From Phoronis australis (Eukaryota > Phoronida > Phoronidae): a stretch of 64,000 nucleotides of DNA. Within the stretch, counting starts at the first letter, position 1. Each line of letters opens with the position of its first letter. The translations under genes and the position numbers were made by a program. The DNA lies in contig NMRA01000286.1 of NCBI GenBank assembly GCA_002633005.1, positions 150,143 through 214,142 of the forward strand, given 5' to 3'. The notes under the pieces were generated by a model that ran no database searches, was not told the DNA's origin, and worked only from the letters and a program-made list of their open reading frames with translations. This document shows, one piece after another, positions 12,901 through 23,309 of this stretch.

Positions 12901-15900
12901 AGTTGCTCTCTTTCAAATCATGGCATTCAAACCTTTTTTATCCTTAGCTGTGGAATGCCATTTCAGTTTTATGTTTCCACATTTACATTTGGGTGCATAT
13001 TGTGGTCATCAGTGTCCAGCGTCCTGTTTATGGCGTCTGCTGTTGTTACTGCTAAATCCCTTGCAGAATTTTTGTGAAATTTTGCAAGAGTGCCCATATG
13101 AACGTGATGGCACAGAACACTGACATTCAGACTGATGGATTTGCAGGAAACTTGACCAATAGGTTTCTATGGAAGTGATGAATTTTGGATGGATTCAACT
13201 TGTTCTGGCCATTTTTGTTATTTTGAACTGTTGTTTTGGGTCCACCGCTCTATCCACCATACTGTTTGAATGATCATTGTGAAACTTGGGAAATGTATTC
13301 TAACTGAGGACAGCACATGTGATCTGGATTTCCATCCAATTTGGTGTACTTGTTCCTATTGAGAAGAACGGAGATGATGTTTGTTTTGGTTCAAGTCCAA
13401 CTACTGTGGTGTACCCTGGTGACGATTTAGGTTTTCTTTGAGTACCTTGATATCTGCTAAGTTCTCTGATTCTTGTTCATGAGAGCTGGTATATACGTTT
13501 CCTTGCACCTATCCAGTTTCAGGTGTGTCTAATCAATTCTGTGGTGCCACCTGGTGCTATTTTTATTGTGTTTTGTCTGTTGTTGGTGATCCGCATCTCT
13601 CTATCTGCCAAACCCCACGAAGAATTATGTAAGTTGGCAAATGTGGTCCTATTGGGAGGACCATGGCATACATTTATTTAACTTTTTGATGGTCTGCAGT
13701 GACGCCCCTTATTGGCAATTTTAGTTTTTATTGTATTTGCCTCAACATCTACCAAGTTCTTTGATGGATCTCCTTAAGATTTGGCAAGTTTTGAGAACAC
13801 CATTTGCTTATGGAGCTTATGGAGGGATCTGACTTGTGTGGCGCCCTCTAGTGGGAAACTGTCAATGCGTCTGAGTACCTCNTGTCATTGATCAAACAAC
13901 ACTTGGAAAATTATTTTTTAACGTTGAGATTTTGAAAGAAGTTGATTATAGCCATTATCTTTACTGTAAGCAGTTTCGAAATGGGTGACGGAAGAGTTCT
14001 CTTATAAACTATTCTTATGAATTTTCCAACTCCAAATGTGGTCACAGTTATAATGAAATGTTCACATTTACTTCATGATTTTTCAATCTCAAATTAGGTA
14101 TAGAGTAAAAGTTATGCCAATAACAAAAGGCCGTGACCCACCCGTCATCATGATGACAAGCTCTCATTGAGAATCACCTTCACAGTCAAGTTTATTCAAA
14201 TTAAAACTTGGTGACATAGCAGTGTAGTAAGCTTTTTAAAAATGGAAAAATTTTTGGACAATTTTTTGTTGAAATTTGAAGAAACTTAATCAGATATTAG
14301 GCTAAAAGCATACTAATTGGTTCTGGCCTGTGGTTTTTTGAAAATCGAGTCATTGGTGTAATATTTTTTTAGTTGCTCTCTTTCAAATCATGGCATTTCA
14401 AACCTTTTTTATCCTTAGCTGTGGAATGCCATTTCAGTTTCATGTTTCCACATTTACATTTGGGTGCATATTGTGGTCGTCAGTGTCCAGCGTCCTGTTT
14501 ATGGCGTCTGCTGTTGTTACTGCTAAATCCCTTGCAGAATTTTTGTGAAATTTTGCAAGAGTGCCCATATGAACGTGATGGCACAGAACACTGACTTTCA
14601 GACGGATGGATTTGCATGAAACTTGACCAATAGGTTTCTATGGAGGTGATGAATTTTGGATGGATTCAACTTGTTCTGTGCCACCTTGTGGCCATTTTTG
14701 TTTTTTTAAACTGTTGTTTTGGGTCCACCGCTCTATCCACCATACTGGTTGAATGATCATTGTGAAACTTGGGAAATGTATTCTAACTGAGGACAGCACA
14801 TGTGATCTGGATTTCCATCCAATTTGGTGTACTTGTTCCTATTGAGAAGAGCGGAGATGATGTTTGTTTTGGTTCAAGTCCAACTACTGTGGTGTACCCT
14901 GGTGACGATTTAGGTTTTCTTTGAGTACCTTGATATCTGCTAAGTTCTCTGATACATGTTCATGAGAGCTGGTATATACGTTTCCTTGCACCTGTCCAGT
15001 TTCAGGTGTGTCTAATCAATTCTGTGGTGCCACCTGGTGCTATTTTTATTGTGTTTTGTCTGTTGTTGGTGATCCGCATCTCTCTATCTGCCAAACCCCA
15101 CGAAGAATCATGTAAGTTGGCAAATGTGGTCCTATTGGGAGGACCATGGCATACATTTATTTAACTTTTTGATGGTCTGCAGTGACGCCCCTTATTGGCA
15201 ATTTTAGTTTTTATTGTATTTGCCTCAACATCTACCAAGTTCTTTGATGGATCTCCTTAAGATTTGGCAAGTTTTGAGAACACCATTTGCTTATGGAGCT
15301 TATGGAGGGATCTGACTTGTGTGGCGCCCTCTAGTGGGAAACTGTCAATGCGTCTGAGTACCTCTTGTATCGTTACTGTTTGCTGTGGTAGGTGCATATA
15401 AATGCTTTGCGTTGTTCTTATATTAAACTCTCGTTGTTGGAAGAAGTGAATGGGAAGGTTCTTCCTCATCATAAGCGTTATGCCTACAGTGAATGTTATT
15501 CATATGGAAACAGTGTGTTGAACATTGCCTTAACAATTTTGAAGCAAAAATCTAATCTTTCGTTGATCGTGTGTTGCTAACTAAATGATAGCACATTGGG
15601 CCAAAAAATAGCTTATTAGTTCTAGCCTATGCCTGACTCATTTCCAAGTCTGCACCTAAATTGGCCTCAGGTGATGCTCGGTAAAAAGGAAGGATCCAAA
15701 ACCATTTTTTCTGACACCAAATGGCGCCGAGGATAAGAAATACAGGAGGGTCTTGGACCTATTTCATCTGACATCAGGTGGCACTGGGGATAAAAAAGAC
15801 AGAAGGGTCCTGACCATTTCATCTAGCGCTGGGGATGAAAAAGGCTAGAGGACCCCGACCCTTTTCATCTGCCATTAGGTGGCTCTGGCGACAAAAAGAC

Positions 15901-18900
15901 AGAAGGATCCTGACCTTTTTCAGCTGGCATCAGGTGGCATTGAGGAAAAACGAATTTTGGTCTATTGTAGGTGGCATCAGTGACTTTTTGTTTTTGAGAA
16001 CATGGACAACACCTCACCAGTCTCAAAAAAGCAGGCCAGAACTAATTATCCTATTTTTTTGGTTTGATAATATTGTTGAGGAAAAGAGATTGTTTTAATA
16101 TCTGAAAGGAACAACAACCAATATTGGAGCAGAAAGACAATGGTCTAGCAGCTTTTGGGTGAGAAGTTTTCAATGTCTTCATCGTGCTTGCCATACTTCG
16201 TGCTAATTTAAGTCACATGTTCACAGACAGAATACACCTGAAGGTGCTGCCTTTACTGGCAGTATGCAGCTATTGGCTGGCGTCAAGCTTTGCACGGGAC
16301 GACATCTCACCAATCATCCCCATTACGAAGATACCCATTTAAGAAGAAAAACTAAGGAGGTACTGGGAATAGTGCATTAAGGCTAAATTTATGTGTAACT
16401 AAGACTTATTAAATAGAAATTATATCCCTTGAAATTGTTAAAAAAGACTTCTTCTTGCTGGTAGTTTATATTTCCTGTAAAAAGCGATATTGTTTTGGCT
16501 TAGAATCATTTCTCTATTAGTTAGAATTGCGAAATATTGAATAATTTAAGGTCACAGGTACAAATCTCTTTCACAGGTATTTATTTCTAGTTGCAAATTC
16601 CGGTTCATGTAGGAAGACGCAGCAGTTGAGAGTCAATGATCAATTCCACTTTTCATTCTAGCTATATAAGATGTACGGCAAGTTCTCACCTGAGGAGGTT
16701 CATTCTGTTATGGTGAAGTACAAGAGTAATTACATCATCCTAGAGGACAGTATCTGTATGATACCAGAACAGGGAAGATATTGTAGACTACCTGATATTG
16801 TGGACATAGCTTATGGACAGGTGAGCAACAATATTTCAATGTTTTATCCAAAGAAGTCGGGCTCTTATAATTAAAGTTTCTTTCTAGGATTTCTATACAG
16901 AAACTGTAACACTAAAGCTATTACCAGCCTGGCACTTTTCTTTCTGGGCAAAATAAAGTGACAAGTCATTCAAATATGCTATATGACGCTCTACTGGTCA
17001 GGTTAACAAAGAGGGCGCCTTAATTAAAAGGTCAGAAATCAAGCAGAGCTTTCATTTGGAATATATATGTCAATATGTGGGCACATTATGCTGTCATGCC
17101 TGTTCATCCATCCATTTGGTGTCAGTCCAGCATCTGCTGGTCTTTCCAAAACCATTTGATATATGCTCATGGTATTTTGCACATTTTTCCTTTTATGCTT
17201 GGGATGACATGAACAAACTTTTGGACGGATCGGACTACTGCTGTGCCCCCTAGTGACAATTTTAGTTTTTTCGTTAACCTCTGTATCTTCAAAGTTCCTG
17301 GATGGATTTTCATAAAATTCGGCTAATAGGTGTCTATTAGTGAGATGGCACTACCCTCCTGTTTTTTGGGTGGATTCGAGTTTGTTCTTTGGCATGTGCC
17401 CCTCAAACCATTCTAAGGATAATTTTCAAAAATTGACATATGTGTTATTACTGTGAAGAGGAGGACTGACAATGATTTTGTGGCGTCTTTGACTACTTTG
17501 CCACCTTCTAGTGGCATTTTTTGCACCTGTGGTTGCATCTCCTAAACCCTCTGCAGTATCTATATTAAATTTAGCAAGTGTATTTACATGACGTTGACAA
17601 CGCACGACAACAACTTTCGAACATATCTGTACTCAATTTCTGTTCATTTTTTGCCCCTGTGGCTGTATCTCCTTAACTCTTTGCAGTAACTATATTAAAT
17701 TCAGGAAGTGTATTTAAATGACGTTGACAAAGGGTGATGACAATTTTCGAACTGATCAGTATTCACTTTCATATCATTCCGTTTTATATTGTTTCTCTGA
17801 AGTTTTAGACAGATTCTTATAAAATTTGGTAAATAGCTTTCTATTAAAGAAATTATGACATGTTCCTGTTCTTGGATGGATTTGACGTATTTTGCGCCAT
17901 CTGGTGGCCATTTTTACTGTGTTCTATTCTGTTGTTACATCCACCCCTCTATCAACCAAAGTGCTCTAAGCATGATTTTTATGCGCCCACATATTTATGT
18001 GTGGTCGCATATTGCCGTCATCTCTGTCTGTGCTTCCACAGCTGTATCTCCTAAACCCCGCACAGGCTCTCAATGAGATTTGGCAGATGGGTTCCTATTA
18101 AGTTGACGATGGATGACGACAAATTTCGAACCTCTCCGACTACGGGTATGCCCCCTAGTGGCAACTTTAGTTGTTTACGCGCACCTCTGTATCTTCGGAG
18201 GTACTCGACATATTTTCACAAAATTTGGAATTTAGGGATCTATCAGTGAGATGACACTATCCTCTCGTTTTCGACGTAGTTTGCGCCACCTAGTAGCCAT
18301 TTTTACTGTTTTCGAGTCTGTTTCTTGGCGTCCACCCCTCTATCAACCAAACTGCTCTAAGGATGATTGTGAAAATTAGCATGTATGTTCTTACTATAAA
18401 GAGGATGGCTGACGATGATTTTCCGGTGCCTTCGACTACTGTGGCACCTAGTGGCAGTTTTGTTTGTTTTTGCGCCTATGGATATATCTCCTAAACCGTT
18501 TGCAGGTTCTTTACTAAATTTAGCAAGTGCATTTATATGATGTTGACAACGGACAACGATGATGTCTTTCGCACAGATTTTTTCACCAGTGTGCTCCCTA
18601 GTGGCAATTTTAGTGTTTTACATTTATCTAGTGGCCATTTTTACTGTTTTCGAGTCTGTTTTTTGGCAACCAAACCATTCTAAGGCCGATTTTGAAAATT
18701 GGCGTATATGTTCTCAGTGTGAAGAGGACAGTTGAGAATGACGAGGTCGACTACTGTGGCATCCAACATTTATATGAAATTCCATATCAAATGCACATGA
18801 TTTTGTTTTGTTTTGCGCCCATAGCTGTATCTCCTAAACCCACTGCCGGATCTTTATTAAATTTAGTAAGTGATTTATAGAAAGCTTATAATAGATGACG

Positions 18901-21010
18901 ACTTTCAGGCAGACACTGTGCCCCCTAGTGGCAGTTACATTTTTTCTGTTTTCTGTTGTTTCTCTGAAGTTCTTTGTCAGATTTTTATGAAATTTAGTAT
19001 ATAGCTTTCTATTGAAGAAGCGACGTCATGTTCCATTTTCAGTTGGATTGGACGTTTTGCACCGTCTAGTGGTCATTTTTATGATACAAATAAACAACTT
19101 TAGAAGCACACCGTTTGCGGTGCATTCGTGGGTGCATTTCAACACTCTGCGTTGCTCATTAAAATTGGTGTAAAGAAGATGGCTGGTTATGATTTTCGGA
19201 TGACTCGCACTACTTTGGCACCTCCTAGTGGCATTTTTTTTTGCATCTATGGCAGTATCTCCCAAACCCTCTGCAGGATCTTTATTAAATTTGGCAAGCG
19301 TATTTATATGAAGTTGACAATGGACAACAATGACATTAGGACGGACTCGACTACCGGTGTGCCCCCCTAGTGGCATTTTTTTTCGTTGTCCTCTTTATCT
19401 TTGAAACTCCTTGGCAGATTTTTATAAAGTTTAATAAATAGGTTTCTATTGAAGAGTCAACAGGTTCCCATTTTCGGTTAGATTCGACGTATAGCGACCG
19501 TTTTTATTATCATACTATTTTGCAAATAAGTTTCTAGTCAGGAAACTACGATGTCTTCTCAATTTTCGGTTGGATTTGATGTATTCAGCGTCACCCAGTA
19601 GTCATTTTAAAAATGTTTGTGTACGTTTTTAGCATCACCCTCTCCATCCACCAAACCACATGTAGGATCATTAGTATAATTTGGAGGTGTGTTCCTGATG
19701 AGGAGACTGAGGCTGACGTTGACTTTTGGACGCGTTCAACTACGCTGCCACCGCCTATTGGGAATTTTATTTTTTTGCATCTATGACTGTATTTTCTTTA
19801 CCCTTTGCAATTTAGCAGACGTGTTCGTATGGATATGGCAACAGATGACAGCTTCTTTCAGCCCAATCTAATTGCAGCTGTTTTCCTGTTGGCAGTTTTA
19901 TTTTTTTACGTTTGCCTCTGTAACTTCAGAGTTCCTTGATGCTTTTTCATGAAATTTGGCAAACAAGTTTCTATTATGAAGATGACAACACCTTTCCTTT
20001 TTGTGGTGGATTCGACGTAATCTGTATCAACTAGTGGCCATTTAAATTATTTTTATTTAGTCTGTTTCTCTATCGTGTGCCAAACCATGCAGAGGATCAT
20101 GAAAATTGACAGATGTTGTACCACTGACAAGAGCATGACTGATGCGGAATTTCAAATGGGTCCAACTACTGTGGTGCCCCCTAGTGACATTTTCTCGCAT
20201 CTATGCCTGTATATTCTAAATCCCTTGCAAGATGTTTTTAAAAGTTCGCAATTGTGTCCCTATTAACTTGACAGCAGATGGACAGATTCAACGACCGCTG
20301 CAGTTCCTAATGGCATTTTTTTTTTACGTTTGCGGTTGTATCTTTGTAGTTCTTTGATGGACTTTCTTGAAATTTGGCAAATAGTGTTGAGAGACCATGA
20401 AATCTTCCCATTTTAGATGGGTTTGGTGTATTTTGTGTCATTTTATGATACAAATAAATATCCCTAGATGCACACCCTTTGTAGTACATCGTGGGCGCAT
20501 TTCAATGCTCTGCAGTGCTCTTTGTTTTGGAAGTCCGAGTAGGTGTTTACCATGGCAATAGACACTTAAAAGGGTCCCGGATTTTATGAACCAATTTGAT
20601 GCCGTTATTTAGTGTGGAAAATTGGTTCTCAAAATGCCAACCCCTCTAAGTGACTATTTCCTTTAGATCAATGACTGAACTGTGAAGGTTTTGGCACATT
20701 GTAGTCTATTCAATTATTTGTCCATCATTGAATTTTTAAGATCAATGTTAGTGTGCAACTGTTGTGTAAGCTAGAAGCTGCTCTGGTATTGGCTATTCAA
20801 ATGAAAAATGGTATTACCTCATACATTTGTTCACAGGTTCCTGATAACTATCCACCCAGTGAGAAAATGCCTGACTTAAAGCCCAGCAAGTTTCCACATT
20901 TCTGTGATGCTGTCCGCAGGGGCATGGGTCAATATGGTAGCCTCTTTAAAAGAGTGTTTGAAAACAGAACATTTCGAGTTTATAAAGTGGCTCCCCGTCA
21001 TTCAAAATGA
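839..21010 (+). CDS. DPY19L3: DPY19L3-type C-mannosyltransferase, 3' part of gene (13 coding exons)
   Basis: The protein is a multi-pass ER membrane enzyme of the DPY-19 family. Family members transfer mannose from dolichol-phosphate-mannose to tryptophan in thrombospondin type-1 repeats. Thirteen exons join through GT-AG introns with matching phases into 610 codons plus TGA: 839-960, 2403-2542, 4202-4322, 5266-5400, 6199-6330, 6923-7036, 8412-8647, 9578-9806, 10679-10735, 12018-12100, 16227-16359, 16662-16820, 20837-21010. Family blocks visible in order are EPIYFYIRTVFNLQG, IPLRENWSLPF, FLFNITWQFTQF, ADEHIFKF, LREFYDPDTVELMEWI, GSMQLLAGVKLCTGR, TNHPHYED, YIILEDSIC and a closing NRTFRVYKV. 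I chose DPY19L3 over L1/L2/L4 because the FYDPDTVELM and DEHIFKF blocks look closest to it, from memory. About 100 N-terminal residues, including the presumed catalytic first lumenal loop, are missing because the window begins inside the gene. Confidence 0.93.
1980..2355. repeat. 30-bp minisatellite, interrupted by a small transposon
   Basis: Units of 30 bp (core ACTAGAACAAGATAGGGTTC) occur at about 2,005-2,060 and 2,228-2,355. The array is split by the 166-bp element at 2,062-2,227. Confidence 0.85.
2062..2227. mobile_element. Short inverted-repeat transposon (MITE), copy 1
   Basis: Ends are CAATGGCGGAT and its near inverse ATCCGCCCTTG. The flanks CTCTA and CTATA suggest a 5-bp target duplication with one change. 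The interior matches the copy at 22,796-22,945. It has no coding capacity. Confidence 0.8.
2403..2542 (+). CDS. DPY19L3: DPY19L3 exon
   Basis: The acceptor is GTGTTTCCAG. The exon encodes 46 residues, TEPIYFYIRTVFNLQG to LFYLVN, plus two bases of an Arg codon finished by the next exon. It includes hydrophobic membrane sequence and the conserved WLSGS turn. Confidence 0.93.
3128..3330 (+). repeat. Dispersed repeat, copy 1
   Basis: T-rich sequence with GATTTCC and TATTTTGACTTTATTC, then CACCTGGAAAA-like sequence about 100 bp on. It is repeated in the same order at about 25,975-26,225. Confidence 0.7.
3472..4145 (+). repeat. Head-and-tail repeat family with ~145-bp internal units, copy A
   Basis: The head (GCGCCTGCATATT...GTGGGTGCAT, 3,473-3,500) and tail (GTGGGTGCATTTCAA, ~4,112-4,126) are shared with copies at 17,981-19,157 and 32,251-33,262. 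Internal boxes such as CCCCCTAGTGGC (3,650), GCCACTTAGTGG (3,770), CCCCCTGGTGAC (3,900) and GCCACCTAGTAA (4,046) recur about every 130-150 bp. Confidence 0.75.
4202..4322 (+). CDS. DPY19L3: DPY19L3 exon
   Basis: The acceptor is TCATTGCAG and the donor is CAT|GTAAGT. The exon completes the split Arg and encodes MDVTRADYSIPLRENWSLPF and on to SVSVKH-like sequence. The TRxxYxIPLRENW block is a strong family signature. Confidence 0.95.
5266..5400 (+). CDS. DPY19L3: DPY19L3 exon
   Basis: This is a 45-codon, phase-0 exon (YGCIAAIFLCTFLFNITWQF to ISTKK) between TTTCAG and AAG|GTGTGT. Nearly all of it is transmembrane-type sequence. Confidence 0.92.
6199..6330 (+). CDS. DPY19L3: DPY19L3 exon
   Basis: This is a 44-codon, phase-0 exon starting VVVMYICIFISLL and ending IVMAVS. 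It is hydrophobic and holds the conserved LQFFxxMILGSL membrane segment. The acceptor is GTTGCAG and the donor TCG|GTCAGT. Confidence 0.9.
6923..7036 (+). CDS. DPY19L3: DPY19L3 exon
   Basis: This is a 38-codon exon (DKLQLKQQKSGVVKS to ISTLIK): a short basic cytosolic loop followed by a membrane helix. The acceptor is CTTTCAG and the donor AAG|GTAATA. Confidence 0.9.
7616..7765. mobile_element. Probable MITE with ~35-bp imperfect terminal inverted repeats
   Basis: The left arm (about 7,618-7,655, containing TGATTACTGGGTTTG) is inverted at about 7,728-7,763 (CAAACCCAGAAATCA). A perfect 14-bp palindrome, CTCGACATGTCGAG, lies at 7,663-7,676. No target duplication was clear. Confidence 0.65.
8412..8647 (+). 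CDS. DPY19L3: DPY19L3 exon
   Basis: It encodes 78 residues plus 2 nt. ADEHIFKFVLNKLGLG, DFDVRLYMC and LPWDTFGRL are conserved lumenal blocks of the family. A membrane helix (ILLLAVVWGFV) closes the exon. Confidence 0.95.
9578..9806 (+). CDS. DPY19L3: DPY19L3 exon
   Basis: It completes a split Arg and encodes 76 residues. IIQCVFFGALAMSTQRMRYF matches the family's ILFGFLALSTMRMKY-type block. The donor is GGG|GTATGT. Confidence 0.94.
9912..9960. repeat. Two-copy ~24-bp tandem repeat
   Basis: TATTCCTGTGTGTGTGGGAT is followed by a near-identical second copy with TATTCCTATGTG. Confidence 0.7.
10096..10257. repeat. Two 81-bp tandem units
   Basis: Units 10,096-10,176 and 10,177-10,257 start AAACTACTGGAAAGTTGA and differ at only a few positions. 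They lie in the DPY19L3 intron 9,807-10,678. Confidence 0.9.
10679..10735 (+). CDS. DPY19L3: DPY19L3 micro-exon
   Basis: This is a 57-nt exon (19 residues, SVAARHLVAGLLIAVIIGP) between GTTCCAG and CCA|GTAAGT. It has the length and hydrophobicity of the family's last membrane helix and keeps frame with both neighbours. Sequence conservation is weak, so the call rests on splice sites, frame and position. Confidence 0.8.
12018..12100 (+). CDS. DPY19L3: DPY19L3 exon
   Basis: It encodes 27 residues plus two bases, ending ELSNLREFYDPDTVELMEWI. This is one of the most diagnostic DPY19L blocks, at the start of the C-terminal lumenal domain. The donor is AA|GTAAGT. Confidence 0.96.
12414..13881 (+). 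repeat. ~1.47-kb duplicated block, copy 1 (left of N)
   Basis: The block begins TGTCATTGATCAAACAAC and ends GAGTACCTC, and is repeated almost exactly at 13,883-15,364. It contains repeat-family sequence (GGGTGCATATTG at ~12,980 and CCTCTAGTGGG near the end). No DPY19L3 exon lies in it. Confidence 0.95.
13882..13882. other. Single ambiguous base (N) at assembly join
   Basis: The N lies exactly between the two copies of the ~1.47-kb block, which suggests an assembly join. Confidence 0.9.
13883..15364 (+). repeat. ~1.47-kb duplicated block, copy 2 (right of N)
   Basis: Near-identical to 12,414-13,881 (1,482 against 1,468 nt), with scattered substitutions and small indels. One example is an extra CTGTGCCACCTTGTGG segment at ~14,675. 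The divergence looks allelic. Confidence 0.95.
15595..16030 (+). repeat. Dispersed repeat containing ~64-bp tandem units
   Basis: About five diverged units of ~64 bp run from 15,665 to 15,955, with a TCATCTGACATCAGGTGGC-like core and GGGGATAAAAAAGACAGAAG. The flanking text (AATAGCTTATTAGTTCTAGCC; GTGACTTTTTGTTTTTGAGA) reappears at 46,765-46,965. Confidence 0.7.
16227..16359 (+). CDS. DPY19L3: DPY19L3 exon
   Basis: It completes a Lys codon and encodes 44 residues, including FTGSMQLLAGVKLCTGR and TNHPHYED, which are near-invariant in the family. The acceptor is GTTCACAG and the donor GAG|GTACTG. Confidence 0.96.
16662..16820 (+). CDS. DPY19L3: DPY19L3 exon
   Basis: This is a 53-codon, phase-0 exon with LYKMYGKFSPEEVHSVM, YIILEDSICM and CRLPDIVDIAYGQ, matching the C-terminal lumenal domain. 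The acceptor is CATTCTAG. Confidence 0.95.
17056..17980 (+). repeat. Same repeat family, partial unit run upstream of copy B
   Basis: A head-like segment (TGTGGGCACATTATGCTGTC, ~17,073) is followed by CCCCCTAGTGAC (17,243), CTTCTAGTGGC (17,504) and CATCTGGTGGCC (17,900) boxes. Confidence 0.7.
17981..19157 (+). repeat. Head-and-tail repeat family, copy B (long)
   Basis: The head is ATGCGCCCACATATTTATG at 17,981 and the tail is GTGGGTGCATTTCAA at ~19,128. CCTAGTGGC-like boxes lie at about 18,151, 18,290, 18,446, 18,597, 18,923 and 19,066, mostly spaced 139-156 bp. It lies in the last DPY19L3 intron. Confidence 0.8.
19158..20525 (+). repeat. Same repeat family, tail-bearing run downstream of copy B
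   Basis: More ~130-160-bp units (boxes at about 19,226, 19,365, 19,592, 20,030, 20,170), ending in the family tail GTGGGCGCATTTCAA at ~20,491. No separate head was seen. Confidence 0.7.
20837..21010 (+). CDS. DPY19L3: DPY19L3 terminal coding exon
   Basis: The acceptor is GTTCACAG. The exon encodes 57 residues ending FKRVFENRTFRVYKVAPRHSK and the stop codon TGA at 21008-21010. Confidence 0.95.
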   Translation, partial: VPDNYPPSEKMPDLKPSKFPHFCDAVRRGMGQYGSLFKRVFENRTFRVYKVAPRHSK

Positions 21011-21129
21011 TTTGAATTTAGTGATGTATCACTATTCTGGTCTTAGTTATTATTCCTTTTACAGCATTTTAATGTGAAAGTATGACACTTGAGTGTTCTG
21101 TCTTGTTACAAACTTTTGTCTTGTGCTAT

Positions 21130-21135
21130 AATAAA
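21130..21135 (+). promoter_or_regulatory. AATAAA polyadenylation signal for DPY19L3
   Basis: A canonical AATAAA lies 120 nt past the DPY19L3 stop and is followed by T-rich sequence. It is the first such hexamer downstream. Cleavage would be expected about 15-30 nt later. Confidence 0.6.
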
Positions 21136-22795
21136 CTATTTTACTTCTATATTTCTAAGTTTTGATTTCACACCAGCCAGACGCTTGCTAAATACAGAAT
21201 CAATGCTATTGGCCAATTTACCCACCAGTAAAGTAGTGAGTGTTGTTTTTTCAGTTTTCCTATTAAAATCCAAGGTGTATCATTTTTCATGCAATTTTTG
21301 AGATTTTCATTAAATCATAAAAGCCTCTATTTTCGAAAGCACCTGATGTAAACGTGAAACACTATTATATGTTTTTGAGAACAGCGCACAAATTGTAATA
21401 TCTGAAAGCTTCCACTCCAGCACCTCTGTGATATGCTCTGAAGTAAGCCCACCTCGCGCCCCACCAAGGCCAGGTCTTAGACAGTAGTGTCAATGGCACA
21501 TGGCTAAATCTCTCGTTTGTAATTTTCCAGAGACAAGTTGGAATATATTCCATTGCTTCTCAATGATTCCAGTTGCAGGTTTCTCCCTTTTAGATAACCT
21601 TTATGAAATAGCAAACGAGAAGCATGTAATTATACTGTAAACCAGAACTACGGTAAGTGTTCTGCTCCAGTGACATTGTGAACAGTTGGCATGGTGATCA
21701 AGATTTTGGATTTTGTGTCTGAGTTGCTTGACTTAAGGTTTTGAAAACCCAGTATTTATGCCCACCTGATTTAAATACACCAGTTGACTTTGATTGACTC
21801 ATAAAGAACCAGTAGTCAGAGATGTCACCAAACTTGTATACTAATAGAGGGTGGATTGGAGACTAATGAATATTGGTGATGCCATTATGCTTCACCTAAT
21901 TTGCATGGTTTTCTCGGCAATTTAAAAATGTATGTACTTAACAAAATGAATGGTTAACACTGGCGCGGATCTAGGATTTTTTAAAATTGCGGGGTCTGAT
22001 CAAGGAATTTTTAAAAATGGAGGCCCAAGTCAATAATTTGAAAATAGGTAGATCTGAAGTAATTAGTAAAAAACTGGCTCACCGTGAGTATTTCGTGGCA
22101 CGAGGTCAGTTGAAACGCTCTGAACAAGGTGAAGGCCGCGAACTTTTGTATCATTAACACCCATTTCAATTTTACACACGATGTCCAAGTGGAGAAATCC
22201 TCTGGCTCTTAGGAACAGGGATTACATAACTGATAATTGTACTAAGGAAACCTACAATTATGGTAGGATTCGTCCATCACGGGCGAACAACAAGTCCACA
22301 AGCATGAAACCAATTTTAACTGACTAATTTCTAAACTTGATCTCTCTGTCCAACCTTTCGTTTTCTGGTTCAGCTTTTCCCTGCTTAGTCCAACTGAGTC
22401 GTGGTGTTGGGGGACTTGCACGGTATCTTCCATAAATTACGTTCCTGAACCTGTACGCTGAATCTTAGATAAAATTTCCTATGGATTGCTCCGAAAACGC
22501 TATTAAAGCACATTTCCCTGAAACTGTTGCGGACACGGTATCACGGAGAAAATTAACTGTCACGCACAACAGCGTATCCAAACTTTCAAGTCTTAGAGCC
22601 CATTCACAAATTATTAACCCATTCACGCTGTCTTAGCTTCATTCTGTTGCCAAATCTATTCAACGATAGTGAGGCGTGTCTAAATGCAAAAGATCTTTTC
22701 CTCTTCATTTCAAGTTCAGTGACACGATTAGGAGAGCAAGATTTTCAATGCGGAAAAGTTGCCTTCGAGCGCAACGTTTTGTTGGTGACGAATGT

Positions 22796-22945
22796 CAGTG
22801 GCGGATTTAGAGGAGCCGGGGCAATAGCCCCCCTAAAATTCTCCCAATTTCCATTTAGCAGTTCGGGAATGCGAATGCCTGATGGGCAAAATCCTGACCA
22901 ATACTCTGCCCTGCCCCCCAACTCAAAATCCTGGATCCGCCCCTG
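22796..22945. mobile_element. Short inverted-repeat transposon (MITE), copy 2, with 5-bp TSD
   Basis: Ends are CAGTGGCGGAT and ATCCGCCCCTG (10 of 11 inverted matches). A perfect direct repeat AATGT flanks it at 22,791-22,795 and 22,946-22,950. The interior matches 2,062-2,227 (shared GATGGGCAAAATCCTG and ATACTCTGCCCTGCCCCC). Confidence 0.88.
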
Positions 22946-23309
22946 AATGTTACCGTAGAATCACAGATGCTTGGGAATCCGTCGACAAGACCAGGTTTCT
23001 GTAAGTCACACATTGGCTGTCACTCAAATAGATCTTACCTAGCAAGAAAAACATTGACTACAAGTTAGGAAAGGTGAATTAAGTTATTTCACTTCTGCTT
23101 GTTTATTCTAACGTTAATTACCGTCCGCCTGCTGGTCCTTAGGTCTATCACATGCTTTTATGTACCGCAAGCATTTTTAGAGTTCGTTCCCCGTAATTCG
23201 TTGATCCGACTTGCCTGTGTGTTTCAAGTTCACGAAAATCCCTATAGGATGAGAGTCATACGCCAGAACCTTTTCGGCGAATTATGCCTCACACCCTAAA
23301 ACATCTAAG

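Noticed and set aside
12859-13123. Similar open frames repeated at 12.9 kb and 14.4 kb that might be a duplicated exon
   Set aside because: They lie in the ~1.47-kb duplicated block and in repeat-family sequence, with no splice sites that fit DPY19L3.
13380-13400. GGTTCAAGTCC resembling a Pol III B box, so a possible tRNA or SINE
   Set aside because: There is no A box at the right distance and no cloverleaf. The same text belongs to the repeated ~145-bp units.
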